A DNA stretch of 64,000 bases from assembly GCA_022606425.2 (NCBI GenBank), contig JAHDVF020001259.1, positions 1 through 64,000 of the forward strand. The letters run 5' to 3'. This document shows, one piece after another, positions 1 to 9,717 of this stretch. Positions within the stretch are counted from its first letter, which is position 1. Every line of letters begins with the position of its first letter. Below the pieces are notes generated by a model that saw nothing but the letters and a program-made list of their open reading frames with translations, had not been told where the DNA came from and searched no databases. The stretch comes from Lepidostoma basale. Taxonomy: Eukaryota; Arthropoda; Insecta; Trichoptera; Lepidostomatidae. The position numbers were made by a program, and so were the translations under genes.

Positions 1-425
1 ATGTTATATTGCTCATGTTAACAAGTTTAAGGTTCTCGAAATTTTAACCAAAGGTTACGGACGAATTTCTAGTATTTTCTCCATTTTACGGTTTGATACT
101 GTGCGACACACCATTTGACAAGGTACGCCCCCTGACTTACACAGGGGTGTATCAGGCGAAAGGGCGGACTGGCCAATTTGGCCAAGCACTGCATAATTTC
201 TATCTCCATTGCAAATTGCAATCCGCTAGCTGGAACCGAGTGTCGAGAGTGCATCCACCCCTGGCGTACCAAACTGTGGAAGTGAAAATTGATTGTAGGT
301 AAAATGGGTACGTACGTCCATTAATTTACATTGTCGTATGGTCCATAGATAAAGGAAAACATAGAATAGAATTGAGAACAGTGGCGGCAATCGAGATAAT
401 TAAATTCACCAACCGTGTAGAAGCA
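1..425. other. No gene recognised
   Basis: No repeat family from the rest of the window is visible here. Bases 90-300 are less AT-rich than the surroundings and are open in both directions for about 67-69 codons, but neither translation resembles a family I know, and opposite open frames are expected in such a block. I do not call a gene. Confidence 0.5.
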
Positions 426-743
426 AATTAAAAAAGGATCCTTGAGATGGTTTGGACATATGGAACGAATGGATGAGAGTAGAATGGTTAAAAAGTTGTA
501 CACAAGCAGCGTGAGTGGAAAAAGAAGCCGAGGACGACCGAGGAAAACATGGCATGACCAAATTAATCAATAACTAAAAGGCGGCCACATTCGAAGTCGG
601 AATAATCGACGTGCGAGCATGGTACGATGTATGAATGTAGAGGAAGCCCGAGAGGTATGCCAGGACAGACATTGCGGCGATCCATCCTCTCTGCCTACCT
701 CTCCGGGGAAATGGCGTGATGGTTAGTTAGTTAGTTAGTTAGT
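426..743 (+). mobile_element. RTE-A LINE, 3'-end fragment
   Basis: This is a 5'-truncated copy of the main LINE family. The sense translation carries the C-terminal motif GHMERMDE, then RGRPRKTWHDQI (with a stop soon after) and the conserved last block around MNVEEAREVCQ. It ends in GGCGTGATGG followed by a TTAG-repeat tail at 721-743. Only the domain downstream of the RT palm is left, so it has no coding potential. Confidence 0.9.
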
Positions 744-756
744 GCAGAAGCAACCT

Positions 757-1448
757 TCTTCTTCTTCTTCAAGTGCCCTGTCAGGTTCCCCCAACGTTGG
801 CGATCACCTCACCGAACCTGTCCGTGTCCTGCGCCGCTCGGAACAGCTCCTTCACACTTCAGATGCCGGTCCACTCCCTCACGTTTCGCAGCCAGGACAT
901 TTGTCTCCTATCGGGCCCTCGGCGTCCCTCAATTTTTCCCTCCAATATCAGTTGGAGAAGGTGATACTTTTCCCCACGCATTATATGACCCAGATGTGAA
1001 ATCTTCCGAACCTTGATAGTTGATGACAGTTCCCTGTCAACTCTAGCTTGCCTCAGGACTTCGGTATCGGTAAACATGTCTGTCCAGGGAATTCTAAGCA
1101 TTCGGCGATAAAGACCCATTTCAAATGCTTCCAGTCTGTTCCTTGAGTTGACTTTTAAGCTCCACGTTTCACATCCATACAATAAAACTGACCACACATA
1201 GCATTTGATCATTCTCTGGCGGAGTTTCAAATTTATGTTATCATTGCAGAAGATTGATTTCATTTTATTAAACGTAGCTCTTGCTGCCTCAATTCTTTAT
1301 TTTATATCTACATCTGGGTCAAGGGATTTTATTAGTATGCTACTGAGGCATTTAAAATTTTCAAACCTTTCAACGTTACGGCCGTTCAAATGCAATACTG
1401 ACCCACTGTAGTCATGCTGTCCGATTGTCATCTATTTGGTTTTACTGA
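757..1448 (-). mobile_element. Family C LINE, 5'-truncated copy with 12-bp TSD
   Basis: The minus strand encodes the end of a LINE reverse transcriptase and its C-terminal domain (859-1263: MKCYVWSVLLYGCETW-like core, RMLRIPWTDM, then LGHIMRGEKYHLLQLI and EGKIEGRRGP). The 3' end is a GAA-repeat tail, read as TTCTTC at 757-770. The 12-mer CAGAAGCAACCT occurs on both sides (745-756 and 1449-1460), which I read as the target-site duplication. The copy landed immediately next to the RTE-A tail at 743. Confidence 0.88.
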
Positions 1449-1504
1449 CAGAAGCAACCTACTTGATCCTGGTGGGGAGATAAATCAAACTGCCAAACAT
1501 GATG

Positions 1505-1772
1505 AAAACTTTGTTTTATGTATCATAATTGTATTTTTATTTTACGCGACAGCTGTTTCGTCAACCTATGTTGACATCATCAGGTGTGAACCTATGTTGA
1601 CATCATCAATATAACACCTGATAAAAATATAACACCTGATGATGTCAACATAGGTTGACTAAACAGCTGTCGCATAAAATAAAAATGCAATTGTGATACA
1701 TAAAGCAAAGTTTTTTATTTATTTAATAGTGTATAATGTTAAAGTATCAGTGTTTCAGCCAAAACAATGGAC
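1505..1772. mobile_element. P1 fold-back element with paired hammerhead-like motifs
   Basis: Two inverted arms (about 1505-1589 and 1630-1716) share the P1 sequence: TTTTATGTATCA, then CGACAGCTGTTTCG, a GTCAAC/GTTGAC hairpin and CATCATCAGG. The right arm runs on to a conserved end, CCAAAACAATGGACTA, also seen at 34.7 and 54.0 kb. There is no coding capacity. A short tandem copy of the GACATCATCA part lies between the arms (1588-1612). Confidence 0.75.
1548..1583 (-). ncRNA. Hammerhead-ribozyme-like motif (P1 lineage)
   Basis: Read on the minus strand: CTGATGA, one extra T, a perfect hairpin GTCAAC-ATAG-GTTGAC, then GAAA and the palindrome ACAGCTGT followed by C. This matches the order box 1 / stem II / GAAA / stem III / cleavage C of a type I hammerhead, with a self-complementary stem III that would favour a dimer. 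The extra T between box 1 and stem II departs from the canonical core. The partner arm at 1636-1672 has TAAA instead of GAAA and is probably dead. Confidence 0.6.
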
Positions 1773-1794
1773 TATTGAATCTTAATTTTTTATA

Positions 1795-1976
1795 TTTTCA
1801 TTCGGCACTCTATAACACGCAGATTTTATACACATTCGTCTTAGAAATCTCATTTCCACTGCATTTCTTCTATTTTAATCCTTCTTCTGCCAGTTACATT
1901 CTTTACTTGCATATATAAGGGTCGGTACAAGAACACCATTGTGCACTGGTATTTTAGCTTTTTTTGGATACCTTAA
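1795..1976 (-). mobile_element. RTE-A LINE internal fragment
   Basis: The minus strand reads the segment between the RT palm and the C-terminal domain: remnants of KKAK, HNG and VPTLMY-like sequence, then NWQKKDES, with stops. Both ends are truncated. It directly follows the P1 element. Confidence 0.7.
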
Positions 1977-2029
1977 AAAAAACGATAACAATAACGAGGA
2001 GAGAAATATCGCCTGCTGCATCTGATTTT

Positions 2030-2218
2030 GAAGGGAAAAGTGGAGAGCCGCAGGGGGGCGGGGAGAAGGCGGATCTCTTGGCTGAATAATGTGAGGGAAT
2101 GGACAGTGGAAACTGTGGAGGAGCTATTCCGGACAGCGCAGGATTAGAAAGAGTTTACCAGAGTGATCGCCAACGTCGGGGGGACCTGACAGGGCATTTT
2201 AAGAAGAAGAAGAAAAAA
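2030..2218 (+). mobile_element. Family C LINE, 3' end
   Basis: The plus strand reads EGKVESRRGAGRR, SWLNNVREW and VEELFRTAQD, the last part of family C, ending after GGACCTGACAGGGCAT in a GAAGAAGAAG-type tail at about 2203-2218. Confidence 0.8.
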
Positions 2219-2941
2219 CAACAAAAAACTTTCTCAATTACACAACTATTATTTTACCGTCAACAATATGCCATGATATGGACATGGGCATAATCAATAA
2301 CAGAGACGGGCGTACCCCAAATGGCTGAACGCAATTAGGGCCGATTGATGGACCCCGCTTGGTTTATACGAATTTGCATGTAATTTATACTGTGAGGCTC
2401 GCTCGGGGACACCCGGACTTGAGAATTGAATACAGCATTCATGTGAAATGAAATGAAAAATATGACAACGGGTCTAATTGTATGTCTCCCTGGTATATTT
2501 CTAAATATTTCTTGTAACAATTGTGCATTGTGGAGTATCGAAAAATTATACTCGTAAGTTTTAATATGGCCACTTTTTTTTATTAATTTAATTTAATTTT
2601 TTCTTATTGAGGGTAACAAACAGCAATTACAGTTTATGAATATAAACACACAGAGGCAACAAAACAAGACCAATTACATGCTACCACAAATATTATATAA
2701 CAACTGACATAAGGTTAAATATATAAGAAGAATAAAGTAACACTTTGATAAATTAAAGATAAAACTAATAGTTTTAGTAAAAATGAATAATTAAAAATGA
2801 AATATAATTTTAAAATGTAAAAAAAAAGAAAAAGACAAGAAAAGAAAAAGTAGAGTAACCAGTTTCATTCGCCCCAAAGGGTTGCTCCAACCATTTTTTT
2901 AAAATCACTTTCATTAAGATGGAACACATCGATGTAATTAA
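2219..2941. other. No gene recognised
   Basis: AT-rich DNA. Bases 2578-2870 begin with a run of TTTAATTTAATTT and an A-rich stretch that could be the reversed 3' UTR of another LINE (compare the family E ends at 31.73 kb), but no coding remnant supports this. Confidence 0.4.
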
Positions 2942-2954
2942 AGCACTAAGTGCT

Positions 2955-3979
2955 AACTAACTAACTAACTTACCATCACGCCGTCTCCCCGGAGGGGTAG
3001 GCAGAAAGAATGGAACGCCACACTGTTCTGTTCTGACATACGCCTCTCGCTTCCTCAACATTCATACATCTTGTCATGCACGCACGTCGATTCTTCCGAC
3101 TCCTCACGTGACTGACATTCAATATTTGATTGATTTGATCGTGCCACGTTTTCCTCGGCCTTCCTCTATTTCTAGCTCCGTTCACGCCGTTTACATATAC
3201 CTTCTTTACCATTCTGTCTTCCCTCATTCTTTCCATGTGTCCAAACCATCTTAATGACCCTTTCCTTATTTTGTTCATAACACTTTCATTCGCACCACAT
3301 TCACTTCTTATACTTGCATTTGTCACTCTATCATATACAGATTTGCCACACATTTGTCTTGGAGATCTCATTTCTACTGCATTTATTCTACTTTCATCCT
3401 TCTTTTGCCAGTTCATGCTTCACTTCCATACATAAGGGTCGGCACAAGAACACCATTGTGCACTGCCATCTTGGCTTTTTTGGATAGGCTTTTGTTTGCG
3501 ATGACAACTTTAAGTGCACCATTTAGTCTGTTGCCTGCCCCAACCCTTCTTTCAATATCCTTCTCCACCCTCCCATCCTTTGTAAACATACTTCCTAAAT
3601 AAACAAATTCATCCACTTGTTCCAGATTTTCACCGTTTACACTAATGTTGCACACTGTCATGCTTCCTTCTTTTTCGAAAATCATTACCTTAGACTTATT
3701 CACATTCATCATCAAATCGTATCGCTTGCATACCTCATACATCCTAGACACCAGGGCTTGCAGTTCGTGCTCGTTGTCTGCAAGTAGCACAGCGTCGTCC
3801 GCATACAACAAACAGCTTACTGAAACATCTTCCATTTTTGCACCTGCTTCCAACCCTTTCAGCTCTTTCATACACTTGTCCATATATAGATTAAACAACC
3901 ATGGAGACATTACACACCCCTGTTTGACACCTTTATTAATATCAAACCAGGCTGTAAGATTCCCATTTACTCTGACACT
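2955..3979 (-). pseudogene. RTE-A LINE, 5'-truncated RT copy with 13-bp TSD
   Basis: A 1,025-bp copy on the minus strand. Frame 3413-3910 starts at the RT core (MSPWLFN, then the catalytic YADD and the YLGSM block); frame 2976-3416 continues with NWQKKDES, GHMERM, RGRPRKTWHDQI and the terminal SAYPSGE. The two are joined by a frameshift near 3413. The tail is the AACTAACTAAC run at 2955 onward. AGCACTAAGTGCT flanks both ends (2942-2954 and 3980-3992), a clean 13-bp target duplication. The copy lacks the endonuclease and the N-terminal RT motifs. Confidence 0.92.
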
Positions 3980-3992
3980 AGCACTAAGTGCT

Positions 3993-4299
3993 TATAAGTC
4001 TTATTGTACATGTCGCACGTCCAGTACACCGACGCACTCTGAGCGTAGTTAGTCCGATAAGCAGGAAGGTAGAATATTTGGTTCGCAGTGTGTCGTGTGC
4101 GAAGCATAGGGGTATTCAGTAATAATTTACTAAGAAGTTCGGAGTTGTATATTTTGAAGTGAATGATTTTGTGAAGCAACATCATATCACATTCGACATT
4201 CTATAACACACAGAAGATCCTGATTTAAATCAACCCTCAAAACAAAATTAAATCATAATGTTACGCAAAATATTATAAACATGTGATATAAGAATGCGG
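3993..4299. other. No gene recognised
   Basis: Unassigned sequence between two LINE copies. A 22-bp stretch near 4190-4213 resembles a piece of RTE-A on the minus strand but is too short to call. Confidence 0.4.
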
Positions 4300-4484
4300 A
4301 TATAATCTCAAATGCTGATATAAGAAAGGAATGTAGAGCGGAAGAAGGTATTGTGAACAAAATTATGAAAGGATCGCTGGGATGGTTCGGACATATAGAA
4401 CGCATGTATGGAGAAAGAATGGTTAAGAAAGTATAAGTTAATATGTAAATGGAGTACGGAGTCGAGGCAGACCGAGGAAGACAT
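4300..4484 (+). mobile_element. RTE-A2 LINE fragment
   Basis: The plus strand reads a degraded ECRAEEGIVNKIMKGSLGWFGHIE followed by a frameshifted RSRGRPRKT. The base sequence is closer to the copies at 4.65, 47.2 and 49.0 kb (VRSRGRPRKTWHDQ, TTTG tail) than to the main RTE-A group, so I call it subfamily A2. It is cut off in the RGRPRK region. Confidence 0.7.
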
Positions 4485-4499
4485 TCAAATATTTATTTC

Positions 4500-4646
4500 A
4501 AATTTACTGAATTTAAATATTGGTATTATAGTTTGTAATAGTGTCACCAGTCTGTCGATGCCAACGAGCCTTGCAAAACCGGTCGCTGTCGAAATAAAGA
4601 CAAAAGTGGAAGAAGTTAAAAAATATCGTTTTATTTCATTATTGGT
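4500..4646 (+). mobile_element. P2 fold-back element, single arm
   Basis: Contains CTGTCGAT, a decayed GCCAA/TTGC stem, then AAAACCGGTCGCTG and the P2 arm end (AAATAAAGACAAAAGTGGAAG to TATCGTTTTATTTCATT) seen complete at 15.6 and 20.7 kb. The hammerhead-like core (4552-4584) is damaged: GCAAAAC replaces GCGAAAC. Confidence 0.65.
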
Positions 4647-4931
4647 TCGGACATTTTAAGCGCATGGATGGGGAAAGAATGGTTAAAAAAGTATACGCTC
4701 ATGATGTAAATAGAGTACGGAGTCGAGGCAGACCGAGGAAAACATGGCATGACCAAATAATCAAATTTTAAAGGTTGACCATGTTAGAAGTCGGGGGAAT
4801 CGACGTGCGTGTATGACTCGTTGTATGAATGCGAAGGAATCTAGAGGGTTTGCCAGGACAGAGGAGTATGGCGGTCCAATCTCTCTGCCGACCCCTGCGG
4901 AAAAACGGCGTGATGGTTTGTTTGTTTGTTT
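4647..4931 (+). mobile_element. RTE-A2 LINE, 3' end with TTTG tail
   Basis: The plus strand reads VRSRGRPRKTWHDQ, NRRACMTRCMN and the terminal block, ending GGCGTGATGG followed by TTTGTTTGTTTG rather than TTAG repeats. The start overlaps in content with the copy at 4300-4484, so these are two separate 5'-truncated copies rather than one interrupted copy. Confidence 0.8.
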
Positions 4932-4993
4932 ATGTGATTTTAATGCCACTGTTTTACATAAGACAAATGCGATTGTCAAGTATCAATCTATAA

Positions 4994-5377
4994 AAACTAA
5001 CAAACTAACCATCACGCCGTCTCCCCGAAGGGGTAGGCAGAAATAATGGACTGCCACACTTTTCTTTCCTGACATATTTCTCCCGCTTCCTCAACATTCA
5101 TACATCGTGTCATGCACGCGCGTCGATTTCTCTGACTCCTCACACGGCCGACACTCAATATTTGATTTATTTGATCGTGCCACGTTTTCCTCGGTCTTCC
5201 TCTATTTCTGGTTCCATTTACATAATTAACATATAATTTTTTTACCATTCTTTCTTCATTCATTCTTTCCATATGTCCAAACCATCTTAATGATCCTTTC
5301 ATTATTTTGTTCATGACACCATCATTCGCACCGCATTCACTTCCTATATTTTCATTCGACACTCTATCATACACAGA
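4994..5377 (-). mobile_element. RTE-A LINE, 3' fragment
   Basis: Minus-strand frame 5012-5374 carries ECGANDGVMNKIMKGSLRW, GHMERMNEERM, RGRPRKTWHDQI and SAYPFGETA: the intact C-terminal domain without RT. The tail is AACTAACAAACTAACC. Confidence 0.9.
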
Positions 5378-5874
5378 GTATTTATTTATTCAGTTAAAAT
5401 AAAACTGTAAAAAAAATGTTCTCGAAATTCAAATCGCAAGGCGAAAAAAAACTGTACAAGCTGTTTTATGCACGTTTAAATTTCCATGGAAATCCAAAAT
5501 AATTATTTGCGTTCGAGCCCTCGACTTCGATGAAGTAACAATTCAGATTTATTCCGACGAAAATAATTTGCCATTCAAATAGGCAGCTCAGTATAAACCA
5601 TCATTGAAAACTTATTCAAAATGCCGACCGTTATATCGAATCAATGAACTTATTGAAAATCTTCGCCGAGGCCGAATTAAAACGCTCCAAGGGGGATGCC
5701 CAACTTTGTTTTGGATAGACTTTAAACGACCTGCTTCAATGTTGAAGTTTTCCCCTAGTATTTTACCCCAGAAAAATAAGATTAAACAGATGTTTCCCAC
5801 AAGGCCGTGTGGTTACCCTTAATAACGAGCAAAATCCCTACATCTAATAAGTAAGTATAAAAAAACTTAATTAA
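5378..5874. other. No gene recognised
   Basis: AT-rich unassigned DNA. Short opposing open frames at 5604-5822 are weak and share no family motif. Confidence 0.4.
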
Positions 5875-6170
5875 CAAATAATAATAATAATAATAAAAAT
5901 AATAAAAATAATAATAATAACAATAATAATAATAATAATAATAATAAATTGGATAATTTATAGAGCGCCATTTTTACTCATTATTATTATTATTATTATT
6001 GTTTTGTTGAATCGTTCTTTACACCATGACAGCATGAGCCAAATCGATGTAATGGGTATTATATCTATAATAATAATAATAATAATAATATGCTAACTTT
6101 TATAGCGCCGTTTTTGTGATGTAATCACCTCAAGGGCGCATTAAGACGTGTTTTAAATGTAAAAATCAAA
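5875..6170. repeat. ATA/ATT microsatellites with SINE pieces
   Basis: Runs of ATA (5878-5946 and 6069-6092) and ATT (5981-6000) mark the ends of SINE-like repeats. Bases 5947-5980 and 6093-6150 hold the T3 motif TTTATAGCGCC, and 6002-6063 is the 3' part of the T1 SINE (GAATCG.TCTTTAC.CCATGACAGCATGAGCC). The pieces are nested, and the order is unclear. Confidence 0.65.
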
Positions 6171-6283
6171 ATTTTCGCGATCGGTTAAAAAGTATAGAAG
6201 AACAAAGTATAAATGTTTAAATTGGGTATGAAATATGAAAAAGATGGATTTTAAGTTTAGATCTTGAACTTGTGTTTATCATC

Positions 6284-6315
6284 GACCGGTTTCGGCAGCT
6301 TGCTGCCATCTTCTG
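6284..6315 (-). ncRNA. Hammerhead-like motif (P6 lineage)
   Basis: On the minus strand: CAGAAGA, an extra T, the hairpin GGCAGC-AA-GCTGCC, then GAAA, palindrome ACCGGT and C. Box 1 has A where the canonical hammerhead has U4, so activity is doubtful. The flank ACACAAGT.GAAGC.CACTAAAT at 6365-6386 is the P6 arm end, also seen at 50.5 kb. Confidence 0.5.
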
Positions 6316-6387
6316 GTACCTACATCAATTTTTTTTTGGTTTATATAATAAATTACGACGACAAACACAAGTAGAAGCGCACTAAAT

Positions 6388-6648
6388 TATTATTATTATT
6401 AATATTTTTATTTTTTTGAATCGCTCTTTACATCATGACAGCATGAGCCAAATCGATGTAAAGGGTATTATAGCTATCTTAGTGATTCTCGTGACATGTG
6501 ATAGGTAGCTAATCTATCGCCATTTTACTGTCACGTGAATTCTACACCAGACCAAAGACAATGTGACAATCACACTGCCCTCGCCGGGAATCGAACCCGG
6601 AACCTTCGGGGTGGCAGTCAATGCACTTACCACTCGGCCACGAAGGTT
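6388..6648 (-). mobile_element. T1 SINE with tRNA-like head
   Basis: On the minus strand, a tRNA-like head (6572-6648) has an A box TGGCCGAGTGGT (RC at 6629-6640) and a B box GGTTCGATTCC (RC at 6588-6598), the internal RNA polymerase III promoter. It is followed by a body with TCACGTGACAGTAAAATGG and ATCACATGTCACGAGAATCA and a tail of ATT repeats. Copies recur at 6.0, 46.8 and 54.6 kb, so this is a SINE and not a tRNA gene. Confidence 0.85.
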
Positions 6649-6740
6649 ATCATTTCAAGGGCGCTGTAGAAAATGCTCCGTTTTATGAACTATCAACCCT
6701 TCTTATCACGAAAGGATATTATCCTTTCCTGAAAAGGTGC
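6649..6740. repeat. T3 repeat fragment
   Basis: Shares CAAGGGCGCTGTAGAAAATG, the following CTCCGTTTTATGAAC and a TATC.GGAAAGGATA-type segment with 59.34-59.45 kb. It is part of a short interspersed repeat whose other end is the TTTATAGCGCC piece near 6.1 kb. The T1 SINE appears to have landed inside it. Confidence 0.6.
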
Positions 6741-6750
6741 GTTTTGATTG

Positions 6751-7795
6751 ATGAACTAACCTACAAATCGTTTTCTTGAAGGGGTATGTATAAATAATTG
6801 ACCACCAAACTGTCCTTTCCTGATAGACTTTTCTTGATTCTTCACATTCATGCATCGTATCATGCACGCATGTCGATTTCTCCGTATCCTCACGTGGCCG
6901 ACATTTAATATTTGATTTATTTGATCATGCCATGATTTCCTCAGTTTTCCTCTATTTTGAGTTCCCTCGACGTCGCTTACATATACTTTCTTTGCCGTTC
7001 TTTCTTCAATCATTCTTTCCGTGTATCCAAATCATCTTAAGGGTCCTTGAGGTGAGCTATACATGAAAACGGCTCTATACAAATTGGTCTAATTATTATT
7101 AATGATCCTTTCATTATTTTATTCACAACACACTAATTCGCATGAATTTATTTATTTTATTGGGAAATGTGGCGCTATCGCCGAATGCTCAGAATTCCCT
7201 GGACATACATGGTTACCAATAACGAAGTCCTGAGGCGGGCTAGAGTTGACAGGGAGCTGTTACCAACTATCAGGGTTCGGAAGATTTCACATCTAGGTCA
7301 TGTACTGTGTGGAGAAAAGCACCACCTTCTCCAACTGATATTGGAGGGGAAAATTGAGGGACGCCAAGGGCCCGGTAGTAGACAAATTTCCTGGCTGCAA
7401 AACGCGAGGGAGTGAACCGGCATCCGAGTTCCGCAGGACAGGGAAAGGTTCGCCGAGGTGATCGCCTACTTTGGAGGGACCCGACAAGGCACTTAAAGAA
7501 GAAGATTGACATTTAACATTGCACATATCTAGATTTACACACATTTGTCTAAGAGATTTCATTTTACTAAATTTATTCTAGTTTTATCCTTCGTTTGCCA
7601 GTTCCATTCTTCACTCTCACACATAAGGGTCGGTACGGCTTTTGTTTTGCGATGACAACGTTAAGTGCACCATTCATTTATTAGCATCCCCAATACTTAT
7701 TTCAATGTCGTTATCTACTCACCCATCATTTGTAAACATACTTCCTAAAAATTGCTACACTTGTTCCAGATTTTAAACATTCACTTGTTAAAACC
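6751..7795 (-). mobile_element. RTE-A LINE copy interrupted by family C
   Basis: The minus strand carries RTE-A from the 3' end (6751; RKSWHDQINQILNVGHV in 6756-7013) through a small unrelated insert (about 7048-7100) to 7144, and again from 7510 to 7795 (the YLGSM / VDE region before the palm). A family C copy separates the halves, so RTE-A is older than C at this site. All frames are broken. Confidence 0.8.
7161..7508 (+). mobile_element. Family C LINE nested in RTE-A
   Basis: The plus strand reads RRMLRIPWTYM, then RVRKISHLGH, LQLILEGKIEGRQG and a stop inside the terminal SWLQNARE block, ending in AAGAAGAAGA. Target duplications could not be made out. Confidence 0.85.
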
Positions 7796-7796
7796 A

Positions 7797-7885
7797 ATAT
7801 CTACGCCTAGGTAAGTGAATCGCATGGCTTGCTCAATAGGTGTGTTATCGATGATCAGTTTACATCTGAGCGGTTCTTTTGATAT
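7797..7885 (-). mobile_element. Family D LINE fragment
   Basis: The minus strand reads RCKLIIDNTPIEQ and RFTYLGVDIG, the segment just after the RT palm of family D (compare TVDDIYVKQ and TYLGVDI at 50.7 kb). It is inverted relative to the next D copy. Confidence 0.7.
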
Positions 7886-7984
7886 CGTTAGCACTTCGTT
7901 TTACTAATAGAAATCGTCATGTTATATTTTTTAGATGTGAGGAAAAATTTGTGAGGCATAGAGAGATTGGTAGCTACAGTGACC

Positions 7985-8480
7985 TATATGACGACGTATG
8001 AGCACAAACCAACAAATCGACAGCCGTGGCTAGCTGCTTGCGCTACACTATATGGAGGCAAAAATATTACTTACCGAAAGTAAAGTCAAGAGATAAAAAG
8101 CATGCGTTCGTCCCATCATGACGTATGGAATAGAGGCCAGCGCCGATACCAATAGAACTAAGAACCTTCTTAGAGTAGCAGAAATGTGAAGCCTTTGCTC
8201 CATCCTAGGCCAAACCCACAGAGATCGGATTAGAAATGAAACGATAAGGTCTCTCTGTGGTGTTGAGGATATAGTAAGATGGAAAAAGCAGAAGGCGCTT
8301 TTGGAGAGACTACGTAAACAGGAGTATACAAGAACTGCAAAAAATGGTAAAAATGAAAACCCAAGCAGCAAGAGATTACCAGGAAGGCCGACAAAGGGAT
8401 GGAGAGATGACTAGACATCATCATCTCAGGACAGTCCACCGTCACAAACAGGTCATAAGAGGAAGAAGATTTGCTAAAAA
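7985..8480 (+). mobile_element. Family D LINE, 3' end
   Basis: The plus strand reads PSMTYGIEASADT, RIRNETIRSLCGVEDIVRW and KRLPGRPTKGWRDD, with a stop and frameshifts, ending near AAGAGGAAGAAG. GRP.K.W.D is the usual C-terminal signature of this LINE group. Confidence 0.8.
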
Positions 8481-8486
8481 ATATAA

Positions 8487-8775
8487 CTTACTAACTAACC
8501 ATCGCGCCGTCTCCCCGAAGGGGTAGGCAGAAAGAATGGACTGCCACACTTTTATTTCCTGACATATTTCTCTCGCTTCCTCAACATTCATACATCGTGT
8601 CATGCACGCGCGTCCAATTCTCTGACTCCTCACGTGGCCGACATTCAATATTTGATTTATTTGATATCGCCACGTTTTCCTCGGTCTTCCTCTATTTCTG
8701 GTTACATTTACATCGTTAACATATAAATTTTTTACCATTCTTTCTACATTCATTATTTCCATATGTCCAAAACAT
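8487..8775 (-). mobile_element. RTE-A LINE, 3' fragment
   Basis: Minus-strand frame 8442-8762 has ERMVKNLYVNDVN, RNRGRPRKTWRYQI and EICQEIKVWQSILSAYPFGE. It is truncated just upstream of the GHMERM box. Confidence 0.88.
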
Positions 8776-9256
8776 CTACATAAATATTCGCCTTAAAATA
8801 TATTTGCAAAGAAAATCACGGTTGAAACAAAATTATTACATTCAGTTAATGAATTCAGCTTCATGTCGAAAATTTCAGCTGATTTAATGAATTCGTAGTG
8901 AATTAATTGAAATCGAATGAAATTATGGGTATTTGAACGACTCCGGCACGACACGATGGCATGACATTTGCAAATTCGTTTTTGAAAATATGAAAAAATC
9001 TACAGCTGTGACACAGTGCCGCTTGAACTAGATTATAACACGTAACGCTTGAAGCTAAATTCGTGTAAGTTATTACAAATTACAATTATGATAAAAAAAA
9101 TTGTTATTGGAACTTGATCCCAATAACTCCCAATAATAATTACATATATATATACTATTTTGAGAGTTTGTGAGGTATGCAAGGCAAACGATTTAATGAT
9201 GAATGTCTGAAAGTCAAAGGTGACGGTTTTTTTTAAAAAAAGGAAGAGGAAATGAA
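8776..9256. other. No gene; short repeat shared with 10.1 kb
   Basis: No coding remnant. Bases about 9000-9120 (CTACAGCTGTGA, ACACGTAACGCTTGAAGCT and AATTCGTGTAA) match 10107-10255, so this is part of an uncharacterised interspersed repeat. Confidence 0.5.
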
Positions 9257-9705
9257 ATTTACTAACTAACCATCACGCCGTTTCCCCAAAGAGGGGCCCT
9301 TGAAGCTTGGAGTTGTAGTTGTTGAAGATGGATGAAAGTAGGCTGAATGCCGAAGAAATGAGGTCACTAAGAAGAATGTGTAAAAAACAATGTATGATAG
9401 AATATATAATGATGAATGCGTGATAAATAAAATTAAGAAAGGGTCACTAAAATGGTTTGGACATATGGAACGAAAGGATGGAGAAAGTAATCGTTAACGA
9501 TGCAAGTCAAGGTAGACCGAGGAAAACATGACATGACCAAATTAATTAAATTTTAAAGATTGCTCATGTTAGAAGTTGGAAGAATCGACGTGCGTGTATG
9601 ACTCGTTGTACGAATGTGGAGGAAGCTAGAGAGATGTGTCAGGATATATTAGTGTGGCGGTCCATTCTCTCTGCCTACGAAACGGCGTGATTTGATTTTG
9701 TTTGT
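9257..9705. mobile_element. RTE-A, inverted 3' tip joined to a plus copy
   Basis: A 40-bp RTE-A 3' tip on the minus strand (9257-9296, CTAACTAACCATCACGCCGT) abuts a plus-strand RTE-A copy (9297-9705) that keeps MRSLRRMC, KGSLKWFGHMER and the terminal block and ends in TTTG repeats. Both 3' ends point outward. Such inverted structures can arise by twin priming or by two insertions; 29.2-29.6 kb shows the same arrangement. Confidence 0.65.
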
Positions 9706-9717
9706 TTTGTTTACAAT

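Noticed and set aside
721..743. TTAG repeats as telomeric (TTAGG) DNA
   Set aside because: The unit is 4 nt, runs are 3-6 units, and they occur only at RTE-A 3' ends right after GGCGTGATGG.
5604..5822. Opposing 62-72 codon frames as genes
   Set aside because: Short, mutually antisense, no motif and no supporting signals.
6572..6648. tRNA gene
   Set aside because: A and B boxes are good, but the segment is followed by the same body and ATT tail in several copies, so it is the head of the T1 SINE.
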